In this document: one piece after another, positions 51,552-60,705 of the stretch
How the letters are laid out: every line of letters begins with the position of its first letter
Numbering within the stretch: the first letter of the stretch is position 1
Assembly (NCBI RefSeq): GCF_000717715.1
Contig: NZ_JOAI01000029.1
Location: 38,380-102,379, forward strand
Origin: Streptomyces sp. NRRL B-24484
Lineage (GTDB): Bacteria > Actinomycetota > Actinomycetes > Streptomycetales > Streptomycetaceae
DNA length: 64,000 nucleotides
Direction of reading: 5' to 3'
Program-made: the position numbers and the translations under genes
The notes under the pieces: generated by a model
Told to the model about the DNA's origin: nothing
The model's input: the letters and a program-made list of their open reading frames with translations, nothing else
The model's database searches: none

Positions 51552-53684
51552 GTGGCGCGCAGCGTGTACGTGACCGGCATCGACCGGGGGGACGGCCGAC
51601 AGGCCGTCGAACTCGGGGTCATGGAGCTGCTGGCCCGCCAGGTGGACGCCGTCGGCGTCTTCCGGCCGCTGGTGCACGCGGACGACCCCGGCGAGAAGGG
51701 CACCGACCACGTGGTCGAGCTGCTGCGCTCCCGCTACCGGGTCGACCTGCCGGCGGAGGACCTGTACGGCCTCTCCTACGAGGAGGCCGCCGCGCTGCAG
51801 GCGGCGCAGGGCCAGGACGAGCTGGTGTCGGTGCTGGTGGACCGGTTCCGGGCGGTCGAGCGGCGCTGCCAGGCGGTGCTGGTGCTCGGCACCGACTTCG
51901 CCGGCACCAACATCCCGGACGAGCTGGCCTTCAACGCGCGCCTCGCCAACGAGTTCGGCGCCTGGGTGCTGCCGGTCGTCGGCGGCCAGGACGAGGACCC
52001 GCAGGCGGTGGTCGCGGAGGTCCGCAACGCCCACCGGGCCTACACCGACCTCGGCTGCTCCGCCCTGGCGATGATCGCCAACCGGGTCGCCCCCGCCGCG
52101 AAGCAGCGGATCCAGCGGACGCTGACCGAGAAGCTCCCGGTGCCGGTGTACGTGATCCCGGAGGAGCCCTCGCTGTCGGCGCCGACCGTGGCGCAGCTGG
52201 TCGAGGCGACCGGTGCCGAGGTGCTGCTGGGCGACGCCGCGGGCCTGGCCCGGGACGTGCGCTCGTTCGTCTTCGGCGGCGCGATGCTGCCGACCTTCCT
52301 CAACGCGCTGACCGAGGGCGCGCTGGTGGTGACCCCCGGTGACCGGGCCGACCTGCTGATCGGCTCGCTGGCGGCGCACGCCGCGGGAGCGCCGCCGATC
52401 GCCGGTGTGCTGCTCACCCTCGGGCAGCACCCGGGGCCGAACGTGATGGCGCTGGCGGCGCGGCTCGCACCGGGGACGCCGGTCGCGGTGGTGCCGGAGG
52501 GCAGCTGGCTGACCGCGGCCGCGCTGACCCACCTGGAGGGCCGGATCGGCCCGGACAGCCACCGGAAGGCCGAGACCGCCCTCGGCCTGTTCGAACTCCA
52601 CGTGGACACGGCGGAGTTGACGAAGCGGATCGAGCTGTCGCCGTCCGAGCGGGTGACCCCGATGATGTTCGAGCACGCGCTGCTGGAGCGGGCCCGGGCG
52701 CAGCGGCGGCACATCGTGCTGCCGGAGGGCGTCGAGGAGCGGGTGCTGCGGGCGGCGGAGGTGCTGCTGCGCCGCAACATCTGCGACCTGACGCTGCTGG
52801 GCGAGCGGGAGGCGGTGCTGCGGCGGGCGGCGTCGCTGGGCCTGGAGCTGCCGCACCCCGAGGAGGCCGCGGACCGGGCCCGGCTGCGGATCGTCGATCC
52901 GGCCACCAGTCCGCTGCGCGAGAGCTTCGCCGAGCTGTACGCCCGGGCACGGGCGCACAAGGGCATGACGCGGGAGCGGGCCCTGGACGTGGTCACCGAC
53001 GTCTCGTACTTCGGGACGCTGATGGTGCAGGAGGGCATCGCCGACGGCATGGTGTCCGGTGCGGTGCACTCGACGGCGGCGACCATCCGGCCGGCCTTCG
53101 AGGTGATCAAGACGGCGCCGGGTGCGGCGATCGTGTCCTCGGTGTTCTTCATGTGCCTGGCCGACCGGGTGCTGGTGTACGGCGACTGCGCGGTGAACCC
53201 GGCCCCGGACGCGCAGCAGCTGGCGGACATCGCCGTGCAGTCCGCGGAGACGGCGGCGCAGTTCGGGGTGGAGCCGCGGGTCGCGATGCTCTCGTACTCG
53301 ACGGGCACCTCCGGCTCGGGCGCGGACGTGGACAAGGTGCGGGAGGCGACGGAGCTCGTCCGCCGGGCGCGTCCGGACATCCTGGTCGAGGGGCCGATCC
53401 AGTACGACGCGGCGGTGGACCCGTACGTGGCGGCGACCAAGCTGCCCGGCTCCTCGGTGGCCGGCCGGGCGACGGTGCTGGTCTTCCCGGACCTGAACAC
53501 CGGCAACAACACGTACAAGGCGGTGCAGCGCTCGGCCGGTGCGGTGGCGGTCGGCCCGGTGCTGCAGGGCCTGCGCAAGCCGGTGAACGACCTCTCCCGC
53601 GGTGCGCTGGTCGAGGACATCGTCAACACCGTCGCGATCACCGCCATCCAGTCGCAGCGCCCCGCCGAAGGAGCCGAGCAGTGA
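51552..53684 (+). CDS. pta: Phosphate acetyltransferase (long form)
   Basis: Pta interconverts acetyl-CoA and acetyl phosphate. The ~710-residue protein has the long-form layout: an N-terminal P-loop-like domain (VARSVYVTGIDRGDGRQAVELGVMELL), a DRTGG domain in the middle and the catalytic PTA domain at the C-terminus with FEHALLERAR, VLPEGVEERVLRAAEVLL, MVSGAVHSTAATIRPAF and SYSTGTSGSGADVDKV. An in-frame GTG at 51543 exists, but GGAG is 8 bases before the GTG at 51552, which also matches homologues. Its stop overlaps ackA by 4 bp. Confidence 0.95.
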   Translation: MARSVYVTGIDRGDGRQAVELGVMELLARQVDAVGVFRPLVHADDPGEKGTDHVVELLRSRYRVDLPAEDLYGLSYEEAAALQAAQGQDELVSVLVDRFRAVERRCQAVLVLGTDFAGTNIPDELAFNARLANEFGAWVLPVVGGQDEDPQAVVAEVRNAHRAYTDLGCSALAMIANRVAPAAKQRIQRTLTEKLPVPVYVIPEEPSLSAPTVAQLVEATGAEVLLGDAAGLARDVRSFVFGGAMLPTFLNALTEGALVVTPGDRADLLIGSLAAHAAGAPPIAGVLLTLGQHPGPNVMALAARLAPGTPVAVVPEGSWLTAAALTHLEGRIGPDSHRKAETALGLFELHVDTAELTKRIELSPSERVTPMMFEHALLERARAQRRHIVLPEGVEERVLRAAEVLLRRNICDLTLLGEREAVLRRAASLGLELPHPEEAADRARLRIVDPATSPLRESFAELYARARAHKGMTRERALDVVTDVSYFGTLMVQEGIADGMVSGAVHSTAATIRPAFEVIKTAPGAAIVSSVFFMCLADRVLVYGDCAVNPAPDAQQLADIAVQSAETAAQFGVEPRVAMLSYSTGTSGSGADVDKVREATELVRRARPDILVEGPIQYDAAVDPYVAATKLPGSSVAGRATVLVFPDLNTGNNTYKAVQRSAGAVAVGPVLQGLRKPVNDLSRGALVEDIVNTVAITAIQSQRPAEGAEQ

Positions 53685-54889
53685 GCGATTCCACGCTGGT
53701 CCTCGTGCTGAACGCGGGGTCGTCCTCGGTGAAGTACCAGCTCATCGACATGCTGGACGGCTCCCGTGCGGCCGCCGGGCTGGTCGAGCGGATCGGCGAG
53801 GTGAACGGGCGGCTGGTGCACACCCCGCCGGCCGGCGAGCGGCGCGAGCGGCTGCGGGTGTTCGCCGACCACGCGGAGGCGCTCGCCGCCGTCGCGGAGG
53901 AGCTCTCCGCGGACGGCCTGGGGCTGGGCTCGCCCGGTCTCGCGGCGATCGGCCACCGGGTGGTGCACGGCGGGCAGCGGTTCACCGCGCCGACGCTGAT
54001 CGACGACGAGGTGGTGGAGGAGATCCGCCGGCTGATCCCGGTGGCGCCGCTGCACAACCCGGCGAACATCACCGGGATCGAGGTGGCGCGCGCGCTGCGG
54101 CCGGACCTGCCGCAGGTCGCGGTCTTCGACACGGCCTTCCACAGCACGGTGCCGGCGGCCGCCGCCACGTACGCGATCGACCGGCGGACCGCGGAGCGGC
54201 ACCGGGTGCGCCGCTACGGCTTCCACGGCACCTCGCACCAGTACGTGTCGCGGGCGGCCGCCCGGCTGCTGGGCCGCGACCCGGCCGAGCTGAACATGAT
54301 CGTGCTGCACCTGGGGAACGGGGCCTCCGCCTCGGCGGTGTCGGGCGGGGTGTGCGTGGAGACGTCCATGGGCCTGACCCCGCTGGAGGGCCTGGTCATG
54401 GGCACCCGTTCCGGGGACGCCGATCCGGGGCTGGTCTTCCACCTGCACCGGGTGGGCGGGCTGACGATCGATGAGATCGACGACCTGTTGAACCGGCGCA
54501 GCGGCCTGATCGGCCTGTGCGGCGACAACGACATGCGCGAGGTGCTGCGCCGGGCCGGCGAGGGCGACGAGGACGCGCAGCTGGCCTTCGACGTGTACGT
54601 GCACCGGTTGCGCAAGTACGTCGGGGCGTACTACGCGGTGCTGGGCCGGGTGGACGCGGTGGTGTTCACGGCCGGTGTGGGCGAGAACGCGGCGGCCGTC
54701 CGGGAGGCGGCGTGCGCGGGGCTGTCGGCGCTGGGCATCGAGGTGGACCCGGCGCTGAACGCGGTGCGCTCCGGTGCGGCCCGGGTGATCTCGCCCGAGC
54801 ACGGCCGGGTGGCGGTCGCGGTGGTGCCCACCGACGAGGAGCTGGAGATCGCCCGCCAGGCCTTCGCGCTGGTGCACGACGGCATTTGA
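53681..54889 (+). CDS. ackA: Acetate kinase
   Basis: AckA makes ATP and acetate from acetyl phosphate. The 402-residue sugar-kinase-fold enzyme has VLNAGSSSVKYQL (phosphate loop), HRVVHGG, FDTAFH, HGTSHQYV, LHLGNGAS and a C-terminal FTAGVGENAAAVR. The GTG overlaps the pta stop (GTGA), giving the classic pta-ackA pair. Confidence 0.97.
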   Translation: MSDSTLVLVLNAGSSSVKYQLIDMLDGSRAAAGLVERIGEVNGRLVHTPPAGERRERLRVFADHAEALAAVAEELSADGLGLGSPGLAAIGHRVVHGGQRFTAPTLIDDEVVEEIRRLIPVAPLHNPANITGIEVARALRPDLPQVAVFDTAFHSTVPAAAATYAIDRRTAERHRVRRYGFHGTSHQYVSRAAARLLGRDPAELNMIVLHLGNGASASAVSGGVCVETSMGLTPLEGLVMGTRSGDADPGLVFHLHRVGGLTIDEIDDLLNRRSGLIGLCGDNDMREVLRRAGEGDEDAQLAFDVYVHRLRKYVGAYYAVLGRVDAVVFTAGVGENAAAVREAACAGLSALGIEVDPALNAVRSGAARVISPEHGRVAVAVVPTDEELEIARQAFALVHDGI

Positions 54890-54978
54890 GATGACGTCCC
54901 GTCAGCGTCCCACCCTTCGGGATAGTTCGTTGGCGATTTCTCCCGGTTCGGGCGTCATGCACCGATAACTCGAACGGA

Positions 54979-54984
54979 TAGACT
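54979..54984 (+). promoter_or_regulatory. -10 element of a probable leaderless pyk transcript
   Basis: TAGACT ends 7 bp before the pyk ATG and there is no Shine-Dalgarno sequence. The spacing puts the transcription start at the A of the ATG. Confidence 0.6.
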
Positions 54985-54991
54985 GACGGAT

Positions 54992-56422
54992 ATGCGCCGA
55001 GCGAAAATTGTCTGCACCCTGGGTCCGGCGACGGACTCCTACGAACAGCTGAAGGCCATCGTCGAAGCGGGCATGAACGTCGCCCGACTCAACATGAGCC
55101 ACGGCTCCCACACGGAGCACGAGGAGCGGTACCGCAAGGTCCGCCAGGTGTCCGAGGACACCGGCCGCACCATCGGCGTGCTGGCCGACCTGCAGGGCCC
55201 CAAGATCCGTCTGGCCACCTTCGCCAACGGACCGGTGACCGTCGACAACGGCGACACCTTCACCATCACCACCGAGGATGTGCCCGGGGACCAGCACATC
55301 TGCGGCACCACCTACAAGGGCCTGCCCGGCGACGTGAAGCCCGGCGACCCGATCCTGATCAACGACGGCGTCATCGCCCTGGAGGTCGTCAGCGTCGACG
55401 GCCCGCGGGTGAAGACCGTGGTGGTCGAGGGCGGCGTGCTCTCGAACAACAAGGGCATCAACCTGCCCGGCGCGGCCGTCAACGTGCCCGCGCTCTCCGA
55501 GAAGGACAAGGAGGACCTGCGGTTCGCCCTCCAGCTGGGCGTCGACATGGTCGCGCTGTCCTTCGTCCGCAACGCCGCCGACATCGACGACGTCCACAAG
55601 GTGATGGACGAGGTCGGCATCCGCGTCCCGGTGATCGCCAAGATCGAGAAGCCGCAGGCCGTCGAGGCGATGGAGGAGATCGTCCTCGCCTTCGACGCGA
55701 TCATGGTGGCCCGCGGCGACCTCGCCGTCGAGTACCCGCTGGAGCGGGTGCCGCTGGTGCAGAAGCAGCTGATCACCCTGGCCCGCCGCAACGCCAAGCC
55801 GGTGATCGTGGCGACCCAGATGATGGAGTCGATGATCCACGCCTCGCGCCCGACCCGCGCCGAGGTCTCCGACGTCGCCAACGCCATCCTGGACGGCACG
55901 GACGCGGTCATGCTCTCCGCCGAGTCCAGCGTGGGCAAGTACCCGGTCGAGACGGTCCGGACGATGAGCCGGATCGCCGAGAAGGCCGAGGAGGAGCTGC
56001 TCTCGCAGGGCCTCCAGCCGCTGAACCCGGGCCGCAAGCCGCGCACCCAGGGCGGTTCGATCGCCCGCGCCGCGTGCGAGCTCGGCGACTTCCTGAACGG
56101 CCAGGCCCTGGTCGCGTTCACGAAGTCCGGCGACACCGCCCGCCGCCTGTCCCGCTACCGCTCGCCTATCCCGGTGATCGCGTTCACCCCGGACGCCTCC
56201 ACCCGCAACCAGCTCTCGCTGAGCTGGGGCGTCGAGGCGTACGTGACCGAGCAGGTCGAGACCACCGACGAGATGGTGCAGCAGGTCGACCGTGAGCTGC
56301 TGCGCCTGAACCGCCTCGCCGGGGGCGACACCGTGATCGTCACCGCCGGCTCGCCCCCCGGCGTCCCCGGCAACACCAACATGGTCCAGGTCCACCACCT
56401 GGGCAGCCGCGACCACCACTGA
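54992..56422 (+). CDS. pyk: Pyruvate kinase
   Basis: The enzyme makes pyruvate and ATP from phosphoenolpyruvate and ADP. The 476-residue protein has MRRAKIVCTLGPA, MNVARLNMSHGSH, DLQGPKIRL, FIRNAADIDDV-type loop, IEKPQAVEAM, the MVARGDLAVEYPLERVPLVQK signature and MLSAESSVGKYPVE. Length fits bacterial forms without the C-terminal PEP-utiliser domain. It appears to be transcribed without a leader. It stands alone between ackA and a strong terminator. Confidence 0.97.
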   Translation: MRRAKIVCTLGPATDSYEQLKAIVEAGMNVARLNMSHGSHTEHEERYRKVRQVSEDTGRTIGVLADLQGPKIRLATFANGPVTVDNGDTFTITTEDVPGDQHICGTTYKGLPGDVKPGDPILINDGVIALEVVSVDGPRVKTVVVEGGVLSNNKGINLPGAAVNVPALSEKDKEDLRFALQLGVDMVALSFVRNAADIDDVHKVMDEVGIRVPVIAKIEKPQAVEAMEEIVLAFDAIMVARGDLAVEYPLERVPLVQKQLITLARRNAKPVIVATQMMESMIHASRPTRAEVSDVANAILDGTDAVMLSAESSVGKYPVETVRTMSRIAEKAEEELLSQGLQPLNPGRKPRTQGGSIARAACELGDFLNGQALVAFTKSGDTARRLSRYRSPIPVIAFTPDASTRNQLSLSWGVEAYVTEQVETTDEMVQQVDRELLRLNRLAGGDTVIVTAGSPPGVPGNTNMVQVHHLGSRDHH

Positions 56423-56438
56423 CACCGGCGCTGCACGC

Positions 56439-56480
56439 CCGCGGGGCGGTTCCCCTCCGAGGAGGGGGACCGCCCCGCGG
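56439..56480. terminator. Long stem-loop after pyk
   Basis: CCGCGGGGCGGT (56439-56450) pairs with ACCGCCCCGCGG (56469-56480); inner pairs TCCCCTCC/GGAGGGGG continue the stem to a tiny loop. It ends pyk and, on the other strand, lies 84 nt after the stop of the exported-protein gene. Confidence 0.85.
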
Positions 56481-56563
56481 CGTTCCCCGGGTCCGCACGG
56501 CGGCGGGAACACCGACGGCCCGGCCGGAGGTCCGGCCGGGCCGCGGGGTGCGACGGGGTGGGC

Positions 56564-57736
56564 TCAGCCGTCGTACGGCTGGTCGTCGTTGAAGAGGTGC
56601 ATGCCCGGGATCTTCAGGGTGCCGCCGAACTGGCCGGCCTGGACGGCCTTGGCCTTGTCCAGGGTGATGTCGAGCGGGATCGGCACGGAGCCGATCAGGT
56701 CCCACAGCCACTTCGGCAGGGTGTCCGGGGTGAGGGTGATCTCGCCCAGGTCGATCGGGATCGGCAGGCCGTAGATCGCCGAGAGGTGGCCGGAGAGGCT
56801 CTCCACGTACATGGTGATCGGGCCGTTGCGCATGGTGGAGGTGGTGCCGGGCGCGGCCTTCACGTGGAAGGTCTTGTCCTTCACCTCGATCGTCGACATA
56901 TCGAGATCGCCGATGTCCACCGAGGCGGTGGTGAACTTCAGGACGCGCTTGGAGCCGGTCGGCGTCTTCACGTCGTACACGCCGTTGAACACCGAGCCGT
57001 GCAGCGCGAGCTTGCTGGAGTGCAGCACCCAGTTCTGGTCCGGCACCACGTGGCCGGTCGGCGCCGCCAGGGCCTTCTCCTTGCTGGTGTCCACCAGGCA
57101 GTTCGGGCCGGTGGCGGACGGCGAGGGGGAGGCCGACGGGCTCGCCGACTGCGCGGCCGGCTTCGCGGCGGGCGCGGTCGTCGCGCTCGCCTTCGGCGCC
57201 GCGGGGGCGGCCGGCGCGGTACTCGCGGCCGGGGCGGCGGCGGCCTTGGCGGCGGTGGTCGGCGCCGCGGCCGGCGTCGACGCGGTGCCGGCCTGCGGGT
57301 GGAAGATGCCGTCGATGCCGGTCAGGATGTCGCCGATCACGTTCCGCGGCGCGGTGTCGGCCGACGGAGCGGGCTGCGCGGCGGTGGCCGTGGCGGTCGG
57401 GACGGGCACCTTCGCCGTGGACGGCGAGGCGGTCGCACCGGACTTCTTGGTCGCGGCCTTCACCGTGCTCGACGGCGCCGGCAGCACCTTGATCTCGCTC
57501 TTGGGGACGGGCGTCTCCTCCAGCACGGTGTCCGGCGCGCTCGCGCAGGCCTTGTCGCTCTGGGTGTCGGCCACGGCGAGCGTGGTCGGGGTGTAGGCCG
57601 CACCGACCAGCATCGCGGTGGGCACGGCGGCGATCGCCATGACCCGGCCGCGGATGCGGCGGCGGACACCCACCCGCGGCGCCGCGTGGCGGGGCCCGGG
57701 CTCCGAGGCCGCGGCGGACTCGTCCCGGTCGGTCAC
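56564..57736 (-). CDS. Exported or membrane-anchored protein with Ala/Pro/Ser/Thr-rich linker, DUF6230-unit partner
   Basis: Not recognised by name. The 390-residue protein has a basic N-terminus followed by a hydrophobic helix (about 33-57, AIAAVPTAMLVGAAYTPT), a long Ala/Pro/Ser/Thr region (about 70-215) and a folded C-terminal domain from NWVLHSSKLALHG to DNDQPYDG-like end. This last part has amphipathic beta patterns (TTASVDIGDLDMSTIEVKD, GPITMYVESLSGHLSAIYG). A single cysteine lies in GPNCLVDTS. The GTG start overlaps the DUF6114 stop by 4 bp, so it is the third gene of the unit. It probably works at the cell surface, as the linker resembles wall-spanning regions. Confidence 0.7.
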   Translation of the reverse strand: MTDRDESAAASEPGPRHAAPRVGVRRRIRGRVMAIAAVPTAMLVGAAYTPTTLAVADTQSDKACASAPDTVLEETPVPKSEIKVLPAPSSTVKAATKKSGATASPSTAKVPVPTATATAAQPAPSADTAPRNVIGDILTGIDGIFHPQAGTASTPAAAPTTAAKAAAAPAASTAPAAPAAPKASATTAPAAKPAAQSASPSASPSPSATGPNCLVDTSKEKALAAPTGHVVPDQNWVLHSSKLALHGSVFNGVYDVKTPTGSKRVLKFTTASVDIGDLDMSTIEVKDKTFHVKAAPGTTSTMRNGPITMYVESLSGHLSAIYGLPIPIDLGEITLTPDTLPKWLWDLIGSVPIPLDITLDKAKAVQAGQFGGTLKIPGMHLFNDDQPYDG

Positions 57737-58296
57737 CGCTGCTCCCCCGGGTCGGCCGCCGGTGCCGCGCTGTCGGCGGCCTCGGCGGGCGTCTGCTGGG
57801 CGGGCAGCAGGGGCTGGGTGGTCTCCACCGGGGCTTCGCCGGTGAACTCCGCCGGGGCCGCCGCGGCGGGGGCGTCCTCGACGAGGGCGACCGGCTTGAG
57901 CGGTGCCCAGGCCATCAGCAGGCCGCCGGCCATCAGGCCGAGGACCAGGCCGAAGCCGAAGCCGCCGAGGTTGGAGACCGGGATGGAGATGAGCGAGAGC
58001 AGCGTGGTCGCCACGCCGCAGAAGATCCGCACCAGCGGCTGGAACCACGCGGTCAGGCCGAGGCACATCATCAGGATGCCGATGATCAGTGAACCGGCAC
58101 CGGCGGTGGTGGCCATCGACACGGTCATGCCGGCGAGGTTCAGCTCGGCGTAGGGGAAGTACAGGATGGGCACGCCGGCGATCATGGCCAGCAGGCCGCC
58201 CCAGAACGGCCGCGAGCGGCGCCAGTTGCGGAACCGCAGCCGCAGGTTGATGCCGCCGTCGTTCTCGGGCCACGCCTGGGCAGTTGCGCTGGACAC
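57733..58296 (-). CDS. DUF6114 four-helix membrane protein
   Basis: A 187-residue protein with four transmembrane segments (about 30-50, 55-82, 87-105, 107-127) starting after an Arg-rich segment (RLRFRNWRRSRPFWGG) and followed by a cytosolic or exposed acidic Ala/Pro/Glu tail of about 55 residues. Function unknown. GTG start with GAGGAGTTGCATC upstream. It lies between the DUF6230 gene (132-bp gap with a hairpin) and the linker protein (4-bp overlap), so the three proteins likely act together at the membrane. Confidence 0.8.
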   Translation of the reverse strand: MSSATAQAWPENDGGINLRLRFRNWRRSRPFWGGLLAMIAGVPILYFPYAELNLAGMTVSMATTAGAGSLIIGILMMCLGLTAWFQPLVRIFCGVATTLLSLISIPVSNLGGFGFGLVLGLMAGGLLMAWAPLKPVALVEDAPAAAAPAEFTGEAPVETTQPLLPAQQTPAEAADSAAPAADPGEQR

Positions 58297-58345
58297 GATG
58301 CAACTCCTCGATGGTTCGCTGCGAGGGGGAGGAAACGCCTGAGCT

Positions 58346-58381
58346 GCGGTCGGAGGCGGGCAGGCGCCTGCCTCCGACCGC
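58346..58381. terminator. Stem-loop between the DUF6230 and DUF6114 genes
   Basis: GCGGTCGGAGGC (58346-58357) pairs with GCCTCCGACCGC (58370-58381); the loop itself contains the palindrome CAGGCGCCTG. On the minus strand it lies 48 nt after the DUF6230 stop, which should make DUF6230 the most expressed gene of the three. Confidence 0.7.
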
Positions 58382-58428
58382 GGGATCCGTCATCGCGGTG
58401 CGCCGGTCGGCGCCCCGTCAGACGAGGA

Positions 58429-59094
58429 TCAGTAGCACTCCTTGCCGTTGCCGTCGTCACCGACGTACAGCTTGAGGTCCAGGCCGTTGAGCTTGAACGT
58501 GCCGGCCGAGGTGGCCCACGCGGTCTGCTTCACGTTGGTCAGGTGCGCCTTGGGGGCGGCCTGCGAGAAGCCGAGCACGCCGGACGGCTTCGGGGTGCCC
58601 ATCGCGCTCTTCCAGTTGGCGGTGGCCTCACCCTTGAGGGTGGAGGCGTCCTGGCCGATGTTGATGTCGGTGAACTCGGCATCGGCGGACAGCTGGTCCA
58701 GGTCGATCAGCAGGTTCTGGGCGGACACCTGCTTCGCCGGGTCGTCGCTCTTGCCGGCCTCCAGGCGCAGCGTCACCTTCGGCAGCTTCAGGCCGAGCAG
58801 CGCGGGCTCGCTGACCACGGACTGGCACATGCCCTTGATGGTGGCCTTGTCGAACGCGGAGATCGCAACCGCGTGCGGGGTGCCGTTGGTCTCGAAGTCG
58901 TACGAGCCGAACTGGGCGAAGTTCTCACCCGTGAGGTCTTCGGCGGTGACCTTGAAACGCTGGCCGGAGACGTTGAACGAGGCGGCGAGCGCGTTGTTGG
59001 CCAGCGCCACACCGATCGCCGCGGTGGCGGCGATGCCCGGCACCATGGCGATGCCGAAGCGCTTCCAGCTGGTCTTGCCGAAAGTCTGGGACAT
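58429..59094 (-). CDS. DUF6230 family exported protein
   Basis: The 221-residue protein has a short basic N-terminus, a signal-type hydrophobic segment (14-37) and an AxA-like cleavage site (NALA-AS). The mature part is rich in beta patterns and has only two cysteines, C90 (KGMCQS) and C220 in the C-terminal GKECY, which could form a disulfide. Similar proteins have been labelled cholesterol esterase, but I see no serine-hydrolase motif. AAGGAGGACACACGC precedes the ATG. It heads the three-gene unit. Role unknown; surface association is inferred. Confidence 0.78.
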   Translation of the reverse strand: MSQTFGKTSWKRFGIAMVPGIAATAAIGVALANNALAASFNVSGQRFKVTAEDLTGENFAQFGSYDFETNGTPHAVAISAFDKATIKGMCQSVVSEPALLGLKLPKVTLRLEAGKSDDPAKQVSAQNLLIDLDQLSADAEFTDINIGQDASTLKGEATANWKSAMGTPKPSGVLGFSQAAPKAHLTNVKQTAWATSAGTFKLNGLDLKLYVGDDGNGKECY

Positions 59095-59718
59095 GCGTGT
59101 GTCCTCCTTCTAGGACGTACATCTCCGGCCGTGTCCGGTGCGTCCCGCACCGGCCCGGGCCTGGGATGGGAGAGAGCTACGTCCTCGGTAGCGGAGAGCG
59201 CCAGCGCGTCGTGGGCCGACGGGCATGGCGATCACCCCCGAGCGACAACCGGCGACCGCACGGCTGCGCGGTCGCAGGAAGGACAGGAACCGCGTGTGGG
59301 ATCTGCGGCTACCCCCCTGCCCTCCAACCGCCGACCGGGGCCGGCGGTTACCCGATGGGGATTCCCTGAACGGGACCGGGCGTGGGCCGATCGTGCTGGA
59401 ATCCCGGGCCGAACACAAGGGGTCGATTACTGACGGGTAATCCAACAGTGAGGGCCGTTGATCATGGAATCGAAGGGTCAATCACTCTGCGTGACATTCT
59501 CCGCAGGCGACACTTCCGCAATCCGCAGGAAACGGCGCTGAAACACCTCGGCCGGCCACTGAACGTGACCGGCCGAGGGTGGTTGTCAAGATTTGATTAA
59601 GCTCTACGAAATCTCCTGGAATGTCGCCAAATCCCCAGCGACACCGCAGGTCACACGCCGTGCCACCCGCCCGGGACCGGGCCGGTGCACCCGCGCCGCC
59701 GCCGTCGGGCCGGAGCCG
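59095..59718. other. 624-bp intergenic region with inverted repeats and a terminator
   Basis: No gene supported. From left: hairpin GCGACCGC/GCGGTCGC (59252-59275) and AACCGCCG/CGGCGGTT near 59327-59350 in the DUF6230 leader; inverted repeat GATTAC-TGACGG-GTAATC (59425-59442), AT-rich for this genome and a possible operator or promoter part; and a 14-bp stem with one mismatch (59546-59559 with 59565-59578), probably the terminator of the thioredoxin-like gene, whose stop is 140 nt away. A 72-codon open frame at 59382-59600 has no coding character. Confidence 0.55.
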
Positions 59719-60705
59719 TCAGAACAGCACCCGGGCGAGCGCGCTGCGCGCCGCGACGACCCGCGGATCCTCCGGGCCGATCACCTCGAACAGCTCCAGC
59801 AGCCGCAGCCGCGCGGTGTCGCGGTCCTCGCCGGCCGTCCGGCCGACGGTGTCGACCAGCCGGCCGAAGGCGTCCTCGACGTGCCCGCCGACCAGGTCCA
59901 GGTCGGCCGCCCTCAGCTGGGCCTCGACGTCCCCGGGGCCGGCGGCGGCCGCCGCCCGCACCTGCTGCGGGTCCACGCCCTCGACCCGCTGCAGCAGTTG
60001 GGCCTGCGCGAGGCCGAGCTTGGCCTCGGTGTTGCCGGGCTGGTCGGACAGCACGTTCTGGTACGCCCGGACGGCACCGCCGAGATCGCCGCGGTCCAGC
60101 GCGTCGTGCGCCGCCTCCAGCGCCGGGTCGGACGGCACCCGCGGTGCCTGCACCGCGTCCTCGCCGCCGGGCCCGCCCGCGGCCAGGCCGGTGATGCCGA
60201 AGCGCTGCTCGGCGACCGCGATCAGCTGGTCCAGGATCTTGCGGACGTTGGCCTCGTTCTCGGCGCCCTGGAACAGCGGGACGAGCTGACCCGCCACCAC
60301 CGCCATCACGGCCGGGATGCCCTGGATGCCGAACTGCTGGGCGATCAGCTGGTTGGCGTCGACGTCGATCTTGGCGAGCACGATCCGGCCGGCATACTCC
60401 TCGGCCAGGCGCTCCAGGATCGGACTGAGCTGCTTGCACGGGCCGCACCACTCGGCCCAGAAGTCGACCACCACCGGGACCTCGGCCGAGCGCTGCACGA
60501 CCTCGGCCTCGAAGGTGTCCTCGGTGACGTCGAGGACCAACTGGTAGGGCGCCGGTGCGGTGTCGCCGCCGGCCGCGGCCTGCCGGGCCCGATCGGCCCG
60601 GGCCTGCTCGGCCTTCTGGGCGGCCTCGCCGGCCGCCTTGACCGCGGCGAGGTCGACCGCTCCGCGAAGGGCGGCGCTGTTGAGACGCGAATTCCGTGAC
60701 TGCAT
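59719..60705 (-). CDS. Thioredoxin-domain co-chaperone with TPR region (YbbN/CnoX-like)
   Basis: The 328-residue cytosolic protein has a coiled Ala/Arg/Lys-rich N-terminus (1-50), a thioredoxin domain with WCGPC (C87, C90) and the cis-proline strand GIQGIPAVMAVV, and a C-terminal region of about 150 residues with TPR-like helices (AHDALDRGDLGGAVRAYQNVL, LLQRVEGVDPQQVRAAAAAGPGDVEAQL-type). This is the plan of the CnoX/YbbN co-chaperones that bind unfolded proteins under oxidising stress. GGGGAGGATGGTGCC precedes the ATG. It is divergent from the TetR gene. Confidence 0.9.
   Translation of the reverse strand: MQSRNSRLNSAALRGAVDLAAVKAAGEAAQKAEQARADRARQAAAGGDTAPAPYQLVLDVTEDTFEAEVVQRSAEVPVVVDFWAEWCGPCKQLSPILERLAEEYAGRIVLAKIDVDANQLIAQQFGIQGIPAVMAVVAGQLVPLFQGAENEANVRKILDQLIAVAEQRFGITGLAAGGPGGEDAVQAPRVPSDPALEAAHDALDRGDLGGAVRAYQNVLSDQPGNTEAKLGLAQAQLLQRVEGVDPQQVRAAAAAGPGDVEAQLRAADLDLVGGHVEDAFGRLVDTVGRTAGEDRDTARLRLLELFEVIGPEDPRVVAARSALARVLF

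Noticed and set aside
58429..59094. DUF6230 protein as cholesterol esterase
   Set aside because: That label exists for similar proteins, but no GxSxG or catalytic triad context is visible in the sequence.
59382..59600. Possible 72-residue ORF upstream of the thioredoxin-like gene
   Set aside because: It runs through an inverted repeat and a terminator stem and lacks codon bias.
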